A stretch of DNA of 64,000 bases, from the NCBI GenBank assembly GCA_018266795.1, contig JAFDZV010000013.1:124001-188000 (forward strand), written 5' to 3'. Made by a program: the position numbers and the translations under genes. Numbering within the stretch: the first letter of the stretch is position 1; each line of letters begins with the position of its first letter. Below the pieces are notes generated by a model. It did not search any database. It was not told the DNA's origin and saw only the letters and a program-made list of their open reading frames with translations. Positions 51,406 through 59,368 of this stretch are shown piece after piece. This DNA comes from Bacteroidota bacterium (GTDB lineage Bacteria; Bacteroidota; Ignavibacteria; OLB7).

Positions 51406-51780
51406 CTACGCATCCGGCTGTTCGCTGTACAGCGCCGCGATCCGCTCCTCCAGTCTGCGCTTGGACACCACGCGCTGGCGCTGCGTTCCTTCGGCGATTA
51501 CTCCGTTGCGATTGCTCGCGGTAATTCTGCAGACGATCGAACGTCCATCGCATTCGATCACGCGGGCCGTGATCTCCACAATCCATCCCACCGGAGTCGG
51601 AGCAACGTGCTCCAGTTCAACATGCGCACCAACGGCATCGTCGCCGGGTTCCAGGAACGGCAGGATGGCCTGGCGCGACGCATACTCCGCATGCTCGATC
51701 AACGCAAACGTGGCATAGAGCGGATGGATGGTGCAGTCGAAGAAACGTGCAGTCATCTCCGCAGTCACGCGGAGCCGCAT
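51406..51780 (-). CDS. FlK-like acyl-CoA thioesterase
   Basis: A 124-aa hot-dog-fold thioesterase resembling the fluoroacetyl-CoA thioesterase group. The motifs YATFALIEHAEYASRQAILPFLEPGDDAVGAHVELEHVAPTPVG match its central helix and strands, including the Glu in IEHAE and the His in ELEHVAPTP. The C terminus RQRVVSKRRLEERIA is also typical. ATG 51780 gives the usual length; the frame to 51888 has a non-family extension. The natural substrate is a short or unusual acyl-CoA, to be inferred only from family. It is divergent from the magnesium-chelatase-type genes. Confidence 0.83.
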   Translation of the reverse strand: MRLRVTAEMTARFFDCTIHPLYATFALIEHAEYASRQAILPFLEPGDDAVGAHVELEHVAPTPVGWIVEITARVIECDGRSIVCRITASNRNGVIAEGTQRQRVVSKRRLEERIAALYSEQPDA

Positions 51781-51849
51781 CGTAAACTCATGGTGTAACG
51801 GAATGGGTCGCACAGGGAGCAATCTACAAAACGTCGGCGCGTCCTTTCC

Positions 51850-51857
51850 TATCTTCG
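51850..51857 (+). promoter_or_regulatory. TAnnTTnG promoter element for chelatase genes
   Basis: TATCTTCG, 47 bases before the ATG at 51905, in the divergent region with the thioesterase gene. It matches the element seen at 25535. Confidence 0.35.
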
Positions 51858-51904
51858 CGCCGGCTGGCGGGCCTGCCATGCCGTGCATACAGACTCACTG
51901 AAGT

Positions 51905-52936
51905 ATGACCAACGATTCGAACATTCCGATCTATCCGTTCGTCGCCATCGTGGGGCAGGAGGAGTTGAAGCGTGCGCTGACGCTGGCTGCGATCGAGCCG
52001 GCCATCGGTGGGGTGATGATCATGGGGCACCGCGGCACCGGCAAGTCCACAACGGTCCGTGCGCTCGCCGGCACCATGCCGCGTATCGCCGCCGTTGAAG
52101 GATGTGCGTTCAACTGCGCCCCGGAGGCGACCGCAGGGCTGTGCGAACGATGCAGCGATGCGGGGAAGCCGTTTGCCACAACGATCGAGGTTCCGATGGT
52201 GGACCTGCCGCTCGGCGCCACGGAGGATCGCGTTGCCGGCACCATCGACATCGAACACGCGCTGATGCACGGCGCCAAGCGCTTCGAACCCGGACTGCTT
52301 GCACGTGCAAACCGCGGCTTCCTCTATGTGGACGAGGTGAATCTGCTGGAAGATCATCTGGTAGATCTGCTTCTCGACGTTGCGGCGAGCGGAATCAACG
52401 TGGTGGAACGTGAGGGAATCTCCGTTCGGCATCCCGCCCGGTTTGCGCTGGTGGGAAGCGGCAACCCGGAGGAGGGGGAACTTCGCCCTCAGCTGCTGGA
52501 CCGCTTCGGCCTTCATGCGGCGATCGAAACGGAGCACGACATCGAACGGCGCGTAGAGATCATCAGACGGCGCATGGCTTTCGATGACAACCCTGCAGCG
52601 TTCATTCGCGACTGGCAGGCGCCCACAGAGGAGTTGCGTGAACGCATCGGATCGGCACAACGGTCCGTGCGCGAGGTTCGCATCAACGATGGCTTCCTCT
52701 CGATGATTGCCGCGCTCTCCGCGGCGCTGGATATCGACGGGCACCGCGGCGAGCTGGTGATGACCCGCGCCGCCAGGGCCAACGCCGCGCTGGACGGACG
52801 CGATGCCGTCACCGCCGATGACGTGCGGCTGGTGGCGCCGATGGCGCTGCGGCATCGGCTGCGCAAGGATCCGCTGGAGATGACCGACCCTGGAAGCCGC
52901 ATCGCACAGGCCGTTGAGAAGATCGTGATGGAGTGA
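51905..52936 (+). CDS. bchI: Magnesium chelatase-type AAA+ subunit I
   Basis: A 343-aa AAA+ ATPase of the ChlI/BchI type, which with subunits D and H inserts Mg into protoporphyrin IX; relatives serve cobaltochelatases. IYPFVAIVGQEELKRAL is the conserved start, Walker A is GHRGTGKST at 41-49, PLGATEDRVAGTIDIEHAL is the family insert, Walker B is GFLYVDEVNLLEDHLVDLLLDVAASG, and GSGNPEEGELRPQLLDRFGL is sensor 1 with the family's arginine. All match photosynthetic BchI well. No H subunit or other bacteriochlorophyll gene is in the window, so the metal and tetrapyrrole remain open. It is 42 bases from subunit D. Confidence 0.93.
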   Translation: MTNDSNIPIYPFVAIVGQEELKRALTLAAIEPAIGGVMIMGHRGTGKSTTVRALAGTMPRIAAVEGCAFNCAPEATAGLCERCSDAGKPFATTIEVPMVDLPLGATEDRVAGTIDIEHALMHGAKRFEPGLLARANRGFLYVDEVNLLEDHLVDLLLDVAASGINVVEREGISVRHPARFALVGSGNPEEGELRPQLLDRFGLHAAIETEHDIERRVEIIRRRMAFDDNPAAFIRDWQAPTEELRERIGSAQRSVREVRINDGFLSMIAALSAALDIDGHRGELVMTRAARANAALDGRDAVTADDVRLVAPMALRHRLRKDPLEMTDPGSRIAQAVEKIVME

Positions 52937-52964
52937 TGCGGCGATCGATGGATACTCATACACC

Positions 52965-52982
52965 ATGAGCACCGGCGCGTGA
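52965..52982 (+). other. Five-codon reading frame overlapping the bchD start
   Basis: ATGAGCACCGGCGCGTGA encodes MSTGA and stops on a TGA that overlaps the GTG start of bchD (GTGA). The first bases nearly repeat the start of bchD (MSTGA against VSTPA), as if a short duplication placed the true start out of frame. It could be a coupling mini-frame or a remnant. Confidence 0.4.
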
Positions 52983-54931
52983 GCACACCGGCACCATATT
53001 ACTTTCCCCTTACCGCGTTCGTTGGCTATGCCATCGCACGGCGTGTACTGCTTTGTACGCTGGTCGATCCCGCGCTCCGCGGCGCCCTCCTCTCCGGACC
53101 GGTCGGCACGGGCAAGTCGGAGTTGATGCGAAGCTTCGGCAGGTTCGTGCAGCATCATGTGGACCCGGATGCACCGTTCGTACAGGTTCCGTCCGGCGTC
53201 ACGGACGACCGGCTTCTGGGCGGGTTGGATCTCGACACGTCGCTGGCATCGGGCGAGCGGCGTGAGCGGCGCGGACTTCTCGCCGAAGCAGACGGCGGAA
53301 TGCTCTTCGTTGACGATCTGCCCCTGCTCGATGAGCACGCCATCGCCTCCATCGCCGGTGCGATGGAGCTGGGCACGGCGATCTGCGAGCGGGAGGGGCT
53401 GAGCGTGCGGCATCGGGCACGGTTCATTCTCCTTGCCACCGCCGTCCCTTCGGAGCGCGAAGCTCCGTTCTGGCTGGCGGACAAGGTGGCATTCCTCGTG
53501 ATGCAGGAACGGCGCATCGATGCCGACCTCGCGCACATGATGATCACACGGCGCGAACGCTACACGCACTCGCCGGCAATGCTTGTCCGCGAGTATCACG
53601 AACGCGAAGCGGCGCTCGCGGCTCAGGTTGCAACGGCGCGCATGCTTTACCCGTTCGTGGCGGCGGGACCGGTTGTACTGCAGCAGATCGTGGAGGCGTC
53701 AGCCCGGTTCGGCGTTGAAGGGAACCGGGCGGATATCCTTGCCACGAAGGCGGCACGGGCGCATGCGGCGCTGCGAGGGTCGCGAACGATCGAGGAGCGC
53801 GACATCACGTTCGCGATCGCAACGGTGCTCGTCCCTCGAAGCCAGGCGATTGCGGCGGACGCGGAGCGCGCGCCGCACGATCGCCCAACGCCCCCCACAC
53901 CGCAGAGCGAGCAGATGGCCCGGGAGGAAGGTGCAGGGGATGCCCCCAGCAACGAGAACGGAGAGCAGAGCGAGCGCGTACAGGAGGAGCCGCAGGATGG
54001 GAACGACGGAGGAGCCAGCGACGATCCCTCCGCCGACTCCGAACGGGTACACGATCCGCTGGGCTTCAACGGTGAGATGCCGGATGTGGAGCAGTTCATG
54101 GATGGCCCCCGGCGCTCCATGACATCGGGCAATCGCGGCGTACGCCTGCAATGGCAACGCGGACGGCACACGCGATCCGTGCAGACAGATCCTTCGGGAA
54201 GGAGGATTGCAATCGGGGCAACGCTGCGCGCTGCGGCTCCGCATCAACGAACGCGGCGGCGCAAGGGTGAAGAGCGCATCCACGTGCGGTGGGAGGATGT
54301 CCGTGTGAAGCGCTTCAGCGAGCGCGCCGGCACGCTCTTCATCTTCTGTGTGGATGCATCGGGCTCGATGGCGCGGAATCGGATGCGGGAAGCGAAGGGG
54401 GCGGTAACGCAATTGCTTCAGGAAGCGTACGTCAATCGCGACTCGGTGGCGCTGATAGCGTTTCGCGGTGACGACGCGGAACTGCTGCTGCCGCCGACGC
54501 CATCCGTGGAGCGTGCGAAGCGTTCGGTGGATATCCTTCCAACCGGCGGAGGCACCCCGCTGGCCGCGGCGCTGATGAAGGCGCTCGGCCTGGTTGCTGC
54601 GGCACGACGTTCCGGCTCGGAGCGCGCACTGGTGATCATCCTTACCGATGGCCGCGCGAATGTCCCGATGAGCGAGAACGCCGCCGGGATGATTCGCGAG
54701 ATACGCCGGCAGCATGTGCAGCAGGAGATTGACCGCATTGCGCTCGTCTATCGGCGTGAAGGAGTCAGCTCTCTCGTTGTGGACACCCGGCAGACATACG
54801 GCGTGCAATCGGACGCCGTGCGGCTTGCCGAGAAAATTGGAGCACGATATTATTTCCTCCCGCGCGTCGATGCGCTTGGTCTGGCAGCCGTTGTGCGGGC
54901 AACGAATGCCGGTGCATCCCCGACACGTTGA
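52979..54931 (+). CDS. bchD: Magnesium chelatase-type subunit D
   Basis: A 650-aa subunit D of the ChlD/BchD type. An AAA+-like domain (about residues 1-280) has GPVGTGKSELM (P-loop 40-48) and a Walker-B-like GGMLFVDDLPLLDEH. An acidic Pro/Glu-rich linker (about 300-365) precedes the integrin-like VWA domain, with MIDAS DASGSM at residues 459-464, GGGTPLAAAL and ILTDGRAN. The VWA domain links subunit I to subunit H. The start is GTG 52979, and VSTPAPYYFPLTAFVG fits the family. It forms an operon with bchI. The role could be chlorophyll or cobalamin chelation; see findings. Confidence 0.92.
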   Translation: MSTPAPYYFPLTAFVGYAIARRVLLCTLVDPALRGALLSGPVGTGKSELMRSFGRFVQHHVDPDAPFVQVPSGVTDDRLLGGLDLDTSLASGERRERRGLLAEADGGMLFVDDLPLLDEHAIASIAGAMELGTAICEREGLSVRHRARFILLATAVPSEREAPFWLADKVAFLVMQERRIDADLAHMMITRRERYTHSPAMLVREYHEREAALAAQVATARMLYPFVAAGPVVLQQIVEASARFGVEGNRADILATKAARAHAALRGSRTIEERDITFAIATVLVPRSQAIAADAERAPHDRPTPPTPQSEQMAREEGAGDAPSNENGEQSERVQEEPQDGNDGGASDDPSADSERVHDPLGFNGEMPDVEQFMDGPRRSMTSGNRGVRLQWQRGRHTRSVQTDPSGRRIAIGATLRAAAPHQRTRRRKGEERIHVRWEDVRVKRFSERAGTLFIFCVDASGSMARNRMREAKGAVTQLLQEAYVNRDSVALIAFRGDDAELLLPPTPSVERAKRSVDILPTGGGTPLAAALMKALGLVAAARRSGSERALVIILTDGRANVPMSENAAGMIREIRRQHVQQEIDRIALVYRREGVSSLVVDTRQTYGVQSDAVRLAEKIGARYYFLPRVDALGLAAVVRATNAGASPTR

Positions 54932-55091
54932 CGTTGTTCTGCGAAGTGAACACCCCGCCTGCGACCAACATTTTCCTGCATGATGATGCATTACTGCTCC
55001 ATATCAGGCAACATCACATGTTGAGACAGCTTCAAATCCGCATGATATCGGCTCTTTTGTTCCCTCGCGATAAAAAAATCGTGATGCAGTC

Positions 55092-55122
55092 TTGCATCGC
55101 CCTCGGTGATGCCTTAAGTTTG
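55092..55122 (+). promoter_or_regulatory. Bacteroidota-type promoter in nth leader region
   Basis: TTG (55092-55094), a 20-base spacer and TAAGTTTG (55115-55122) fit the -33/-7 promoter pattern. Transcription would start near 55128. Confidence 0.55.
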
Positions 55123-55127
55123 TATGT

Positions 55128-55370
55128 GCGTTTGCGCGTAAGTAGCTCAACAGCGCATGCACATTGACATAGAAAGTTGATACCTCTTCGCTGCGTAATA
55201 CAGCGTGAGATATATCAGGAAAGCCTCTCTATGATGATCTTGCACGCATGGGGACAGTGTAAGGTTGTCAGGACTTCTCTCTCATATATACTCCTTTCGT
55301 TGTGGTGGTGAAACAAAAGAGGTAGGGGAATGCCCCTTGACGTGTGGTGACGTCAAGGGGCATCTCATTT
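55128..55370 (+). ncRNA. Candidate small RNA or structured leader
   Basis: From the predicted start near 55128 to the end of the hairpin tail at about 55370, a transcript of roughly 240 bases would carry no sensible reading frame and several short stems. It could be a free small RNA ended by the 55330-55363 hairpin, or the leader of nth-bshC with an attenuator. It does not match a family that I can recall (not tmRNA, RNase P, SRP or 6S by recognisable motif). Confidence 0.35.
55330..55363 (+). terminator. Terminator or attenuator hairpin before nth
   Basis: A perfect 13-bp stem (55330-55342 with 55351-55363, arm ATGCCCCTTGACG), an 8-base loop and then CTCATTTTA. It lies 58 bases before the nth start codon, so it either ends a small RNA or controls read-through into nth. 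Confidence 0.75.
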
Positions 55371-55421
55371 TATGGAACCCGATCTCCGGTTCCCGATCTT
55401 GAACGGCAGGAATACACGCCG

Positions 55422-56258
55422 ATGGCTTCGACGACACCCGCCCCATCCACGGACGACTTCCAGGAGCGCAAGCGCCACACCGCAACGATCGCACGCCTGC
55501 TCCGTTCCTTCATTCACGTGAAGAATGCCATCGAGACCGATGCCAGCTTCATGGAAACGCTTGTTGCCACGATCCTTTCACAGAACACTTCCGACATCAA
55601 CAGCGCCCGCGCGTATCACGCCCTCCGCGAACACTATCCAACCTGGGACGACGTCGCCAAGGCCAAGCCGCATGCACTGGCACAGGTTATCAGGAGAGGT
55701 GGGCTTGCCGATCAGAAGGCTCGCACGATTCTCGATGTTCTGCACGTCATACACGCGCGCCATTCCAGCTACGATCCCGATCATCTGGAAGGAACCTCGG
55801 ACAACGAACTGCTCGCGGAGCTGACCTCGTTGAAGGGAGTTGGATTGAAGACCGCGGCATGCGTGCTGATGTTCTCGTTGCATCGCGATATCTGCGCCGT
55901 GGATACCCACATCCATCGTGTGGCCAATCGCCTGGGTCTGGTTCATACCTCGAACGCAGACAAGACCTTTCATGCGCTGCGCCCACTGATCCCGAAGGGG
56001 AAGGGGCGGCAGTTCCATGTGGATACCATCCTCTTCGGGCGCCGTATGTGCAAGGCTCAGCGCCCGCACTGCTTCGAATGTCCGCTGTACGATGAATGCG
56101 CCTGGCCCGAGAAGGAAGCCCATGCCGAGGCAGCGCAGCGAGGCCCGGCGCCGGCCAGCGGCGATCTGCTCCTTACCGACATGTTTCCCGAACGGAAGCG
56201 GCCGGCCGCCGAACGCACGAATGCTGCGGCAGCAGCAAAACAAACACGCGACGATTGA
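55422..56258 (+). CDS. nth: Endonuclease III (DNA glycosylase/AP lyase)
   Basis: A 278-aa endonuclease III family enzyme, which removes oxidised pyrimidines and nicks abasic sites. The helix-hairpin-helix LTSLKGVGLKTAACVL carries the catalytic Lys, and AVDTHIHRVANRLGLV carries the catalytic Asp. The [4Fe-4S] ligands are C-x6-C-x2-C-x5-C (CKAQRPHCFECPLYDEC), all present. The C terminus is about 40 residues longer than E. coli Nth and is Ala/Arg-rich. ATG 55422 was chosen; the longer frame runs through the hairpin. Two bases separate it from bshC, so both are co-translated. Confidence 0.94.
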   Translation: MASTTPAPSTDDFQERKRHTATIARLLRSFIHVKNAIETDASFMETLVATILSQNTSDINSARAYHALREHYPTWDDVAKAKPHALAQVIRRGGLADQKARTILDVLHVIHARHSSYDPDHLEGTSDNELLAELTSLKGVGLKTAACVLMFSLHRDICAVDTHIHRVANRLGLVHTSNADKTFHALRPLIPKGKGRQFHVDTILFGRRMCKAQRPHCFECPLYDECAWPEKEAHAEAAQRGPAPASGDLLLTDMFPERKRPAAERTNAAAAAKQTRDD

Positions 56259-56260
56259 CC

Positions 56261-57916
56261 ATGGAACAACCCTCAGCAGCGGTGGCAGTGCCGCAGACGC
56301 CGGCACACCGCACTCTTCCATTGGCAGACATCCCCGGCTATCCTCCCTTCCTTTCAACCGGCTCCGGCAACGACATCGTGCTGCTCACGAACGGACTTGC
56401 ATCGCTCGAGCATCTCCGATCGCTCGAGCGGTTCACCCCGGAGCATCGCGCGGCACTGGCCGAGGCGATCGCACTCGATCTCGAACGATGGAACGCACCG
56501 CATGCCGCAACGGAAGCTGCGGCCGCTCTTCGTTCCCCCGAAACGTATGCCGTAATAACCGGGCAGCAGGCCGGGTTGGCCGGAGGCCCGCTCTATACGC
56601 TCTACAAGGCGATTGGAGCGATACGAGCGGCCGAAGATCTGGCACGGCTTCATCCGGAGCACCGCTTCGTTCCGGTGTTCTGGATCGAGGCGGACGATCA
56701 TGATTTCGATGAAGTCCGCATGCTGACGCTGCTGGATCGCAGCGGAGCACCCGTGACCGTTGCCTACGACGATGGCGACAGACGGCCGCTTCACGTTGGC
56801 GAGCGGCGCATCAGCACTGCAGGACTTGCCTCTTTCCTCGAGGAGGTGCGCACAGCACTCCCTGCTACCGAGTTCGGTGATGAAGCGTTGGCGATGCTGC
56901 AGCACGCGTACGACGCGACCGACAATGCAACGCTTGCCGATGGGTTTGCGCGCGCGCTGTACGCGGTTCTCGGCGAAACGCCATTGGTGCTTCTCTCCTC
57001 GCGCAACGCGGGATTGAAGCGGCTTGCAGCCGATGTCTTCGCGCGTGAGCTGAGCAATCCCACCCTGCTGTTCGATGCGCTCATGGCCCGCACGTCCGCA
57101 CTTGCGGCGGAAGGGCTGCCCACGCCGATCGAACCGAAGCCCGGAGCGCTGTTCATCACGCACAACGGCGAGCGGCGAGCACTTGATTACGACGGCAGCG
57201 GCTACACGATCCGCGGCGCCGGCGAACGGATGACAATTGCACGGGCAGCGGAGCTTGCCGCCACGCAGCCGGAACGCTTTTCGCCGAAGGTCGCGCTGCG
57301 ACCTATCGTGCAGGACGCAATCCTCCCAACGGCCGTCTACCTCGGCGGGCCGAGCGAGGTGGCATATCTGCGTCAGATCCGGGATGCCTACGGCGCGTTC
57401 GGCATCGAGGCACCGGCCACGGGGCCGCGTCCGTTCGTGCTCATCACCGACCCTAAGTCGCGCCGCGCGCTGGATGCCGCGAAGCTGGAGCTTACCGCTC
57501 TGCTTGAGCCGGACTTCGATGCCGCCGCTCTACTCGTTGACAGGGAGATGGAGACTCGTCTGGAAGAGGCGCACGCGCGTGCGATGGAGAAGGTGGAGGA
57601 GGCACGGCTGGAACTGGAGGAGATCGTGCGCGCGATCGACCCCACGTTGGAGAAGTCGCTGGGCGCCGCGGCCGCGGGGGCAACGAAGTCCTTCGACGAT
57701 CTTGCGAAACGTGCCGGCTCGGCTCTGCGGAAGAAGCAAAGCACGGAGATCGAACGGCTCAACGCAGCGCGCGCCTTCCTGATGCCGCGCGGTGAACTGC
57801 AGGAGCGGTCGCTCAACGCGCTCACGCTTATTGCACGGTTCGGCGTGGAGCGATGTCGTCTGGCGTTGAACGCAATTACGATGGATGTGGGTGTGATCCA
57901 GGTGGTGGATATGTAG
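56261..57916 (+). CDS. bshC: Bacillithiol biosynthesis cysteine-adding enzyme
   Basis: A 551-aa BshC-family protein (typical length about 540), which joins cysteine to glucosaminyl-malate in the last step of bacillithiol synthesis. The family pattern YAVITGQQAGLAGGPLYTLYKAIGAIRAAEDLA (nucleotide-binding-like motif) and PVFWIEADDHDFDEV are clear, along with PTAVYLGGPSEVAYLRQI. The C terminus has a coiled-coil stretch (about 430-530). bshA and bshB are not in the window. It follows nth by two bases, linking oxidative DNA repair with a redox buffer in one transcript. ATG 56261 is fixed by the family start. Confidence 0.93.
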   Translation: MEQPSAAVAVPQTPAHRTLPLADIPGYPPFLSTGSGNDIVLLTNGLASLEHLRSLERFTPEHRAALAEAIALDLERWNAPHAATEAAAALRSPETYAVITGQQAGLAGGPLYTLYKAIGAIRAAEDLARLHPEHRFVPVFWIEADDHDFDEVRMLTLLDRSGAPVTVAYDDGDRRPLHVGERRISTAGLASFLEEVRTALPATEFGDEALAMLQHAYDATDNATLADGFARALYAVLGETPLVLLSSRNAGLKRLAADVFARELSNPTLLFDALMARTSALAAEGLPTPIEPKPGALFITHNGERRALDYDGSGYTIRGAGERMTIARAAELAATQPERFSPKVALRPIVQDAILPTAVYLGGPSEVAYLRQIRDAYGAFGIEAPATGPRPFVLITDPKSRRALDAAKLELTALLEPDFDAAALLVDREMETRLEEAHARAMEKVEEARLELEEIVRAIDPTLEKSLGAAAAGATKSFDDLAKRAGSALRKKQSTEIERLNAARAFLMPRGELQERSLNALTLIARFGVERCRLALNAITMDVGVIQVVDM

Positions 57917-57973
57917 AGCTGCCGGAAGTCCGTGCGTGAGAACACCGGGAGCGCGGCCCCACTCCTGCAATGT

Positions 57974-57998
57974 GGTCGGCAGCGGGGAGCTGCCGACC
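57974..57998. terminator. Bidirectional hairpin between bshC and ispG
   Basis: A perfect 10-bp stem (57974-57983 with 57989-57998, arm GGTCGGCAGC) with a 5-base loop between the convergent bshC and ispG genes. There is no strong T-run on either side. Confidence 0.6.
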
Positions 57999-58065
57999 GA
58001 TCTCCAACGGAAACCACGGCGCGCGGGCACCTGTGATGCTTCGGCGCATCATCCTGCTCGGCCCA

Positions 58066-59205
58066 TCACTCCGGCTGAAACTTCTCCACTTCCTCCAGCA
58101 CCGCGGAAACGATCTCATCCTCACGAATGCGGCGCACCACCTCTCCCCTGCGATAGAGTATTCCCACTCCCTTGCCGGCTGCGATGCCGATATCGGCCTC
58201 GGAAGCCTCGCCGGGACCATTGACCACGCAGCCGAGCAGCGCGATCTTCACCGGCTTCTTCACACCGTGAAGAGCATCCTCCAGCTCCTTCGTCACCTTG
58301 AAGAGGTCGATCTCCAGTCGGCCGCACGTGGGGCAGGCGATGATCTCCACTGCACGCGATGCGAGGCCGAGCGAACGGAGAATCTCCTTTCCCACCTCCA
58401 CCTCGCGCTCCGGCTGATCGGTCAGCGATACACGGATCGTATCGCCTATCCCTTCGGCGAGGAGCGTGCCGATTCCCACGGCGGACTTGATGGTGCCGAC
58501 GCGCGCGGTCCCGGCCTCGGTAACGCCAAGATGCAACGGGTAGTCCGTGCGCTCGGCGATGAGACGGTAGGCCTCGATCATCAGGCGGACGTCCGTGGAC
58601 TTCACCGAAATGATCAGATCGCTGAAGCCGACATCCTCCGCAATCCCTGCATGCCGCATCGCGGATTCGAAGAGCGCCTCCGCCGTCGGGTAGCCATGCT
58701 TCTCGAGGATATCCTCCTCCAGCGAACCGGAGTTCACGCCGATGCGGATCGGTATCCCGCGATCCTTGGCAGCGGCCAGCACCTGATGAATACGCTCCTG
58801 CCTGCCGATGTTCCCGGGATTGATGCGAACCTTCGCAACGCCTGCCTCGATCGCCTTGAGCGCGAAGATGTGGTTGAAGTGAATGTCCGCAACGATCGGC
58901 ACGTTCGATCCGCGTACGATCTCACCGATCGCATCGGCCGCCTCCTTGTCGTTGACGGTAACACGAACGATGTCGACGCCTGCCTCCTCGCAGCGGGCGA
59001 TCTGTGCAATCGTTCCCTTCGCGTCCGCCGTCTTCGTCTTGGTCATCGTCTGAACCGAGATCGGAGCACCGCCGCCAACCGGAATCGATCCAATCACGAC
59101 GCGCCTCGTTGCACGCCTGCGGTATGGCGCCGTTGCAATCGGTTGTTCCTGATGCGCAGCGCCGTTCTGTCCGAGAATGGGAATGTCGACGGAGTTGGTC
59201 TTCAT
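58066..59205 (-). CDS. ispG: (E)-4-hydroxy-3-methylbut-2-enyl-diphosphate synthase
   Basis: A 379-aa IspG (GcpE) of the MEP isoprenoid pathway, reducing ME-cPP to HMBPP with a [4Fe-4S] cluster. TIM-barrel motifs GGGAPISVQTMTKTKTAD, VADIHFNH and VRINPGNIGR are present; the cluster Cys residues lie in IIACPTCGR and LLGCVVNGPGEASEADIG. It is the compact form; many Bacteroidota/Chlorobiota enzymes carry a large central insert, absent here. ATG 59205 starts MKTNSVDIPIL, whereas the longer frame is not conserved. It is downstream of the rhomboid gene on the same strand, with a 163-base gap. Confidence 0.96.
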   Translation of the reverse strand: MKTNSVDIPILGQNGAAHQEQPIATAPYRRRATRRVVIGSIPVGGGAPISVQTMTKTKTADAKGTIAQIARCEEAGVDIVRVTVNDKEAADAIGEIVRGSNVPIVADIHFNHIFALKAIEAGVAKVRINPGNIGRQERIHQVLAAAKDRGIPIRIGVNSGSLEEDILEKHGYPTAEALFESAMRHAGIAEDVGFSDLIISVKSTDVRLMIEAYRLIAERTDYPLHLGVTEAGTARVGTIKSAVGIGTLLAEGIGDTIRVSLTDQPEREVEVGKEILRSLGLASRAVEIIACPTCGRLEIDLFKVTKELEDALHGVKKPVKIALLGCVVNGPGEASEADIGIAAGKGVGILYRRGEVVRRIREDEIVSAVLEEVEKFQPE

Positions 59206-59368
59206 CAATCGGTTCCGATGATCTGGTCCGGAAAATCTTCGCCGCAATATACGCGGCCCCCTTCGCCCCGGCAGCACACTCAGGTGCGCGGTGCCGGTTG
59301 TTTGGAGTCCGTTGCCAAGTGGTTTGAAAAGATATCTTCCCAACCGACCATTGACAACCGACCAATCG

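Larger units (their letters stand above)
54932..55421. other. Low-GC structured intergenic region
   Basis: About 490 bases with visibly lower GC than the neighbours and no family-like reading frame. It contains several small inverted repeats (TGCAT/ATGCA near 54978, CAACAT/ATGTTG near 55009, GATGCA/TGCATC near 55083, CGCTG/CAGCG near 55189), a good promoter-like pair at 55092-55122 and a strong hairpin at 55330-55363. It is best read as a small RNA gene or as a structured leader for nth-bshC. Confidence 0.6.

Noticed and set aside
51824-53599. A 591-codon minus-strand frame across bchI and bchD.
   Set aside because: Antisense to two genes with full catalytic motifs; no recognisable product.
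55135-55165. A tRNA-like string (GTAAGTAGCTCAACAGCGC) in the nth leader region.
   Set aside because: It recalls a D-arm, but there is no matching acceptor stem, anticodon arm or TTCGANTC T-arm at the right distances.
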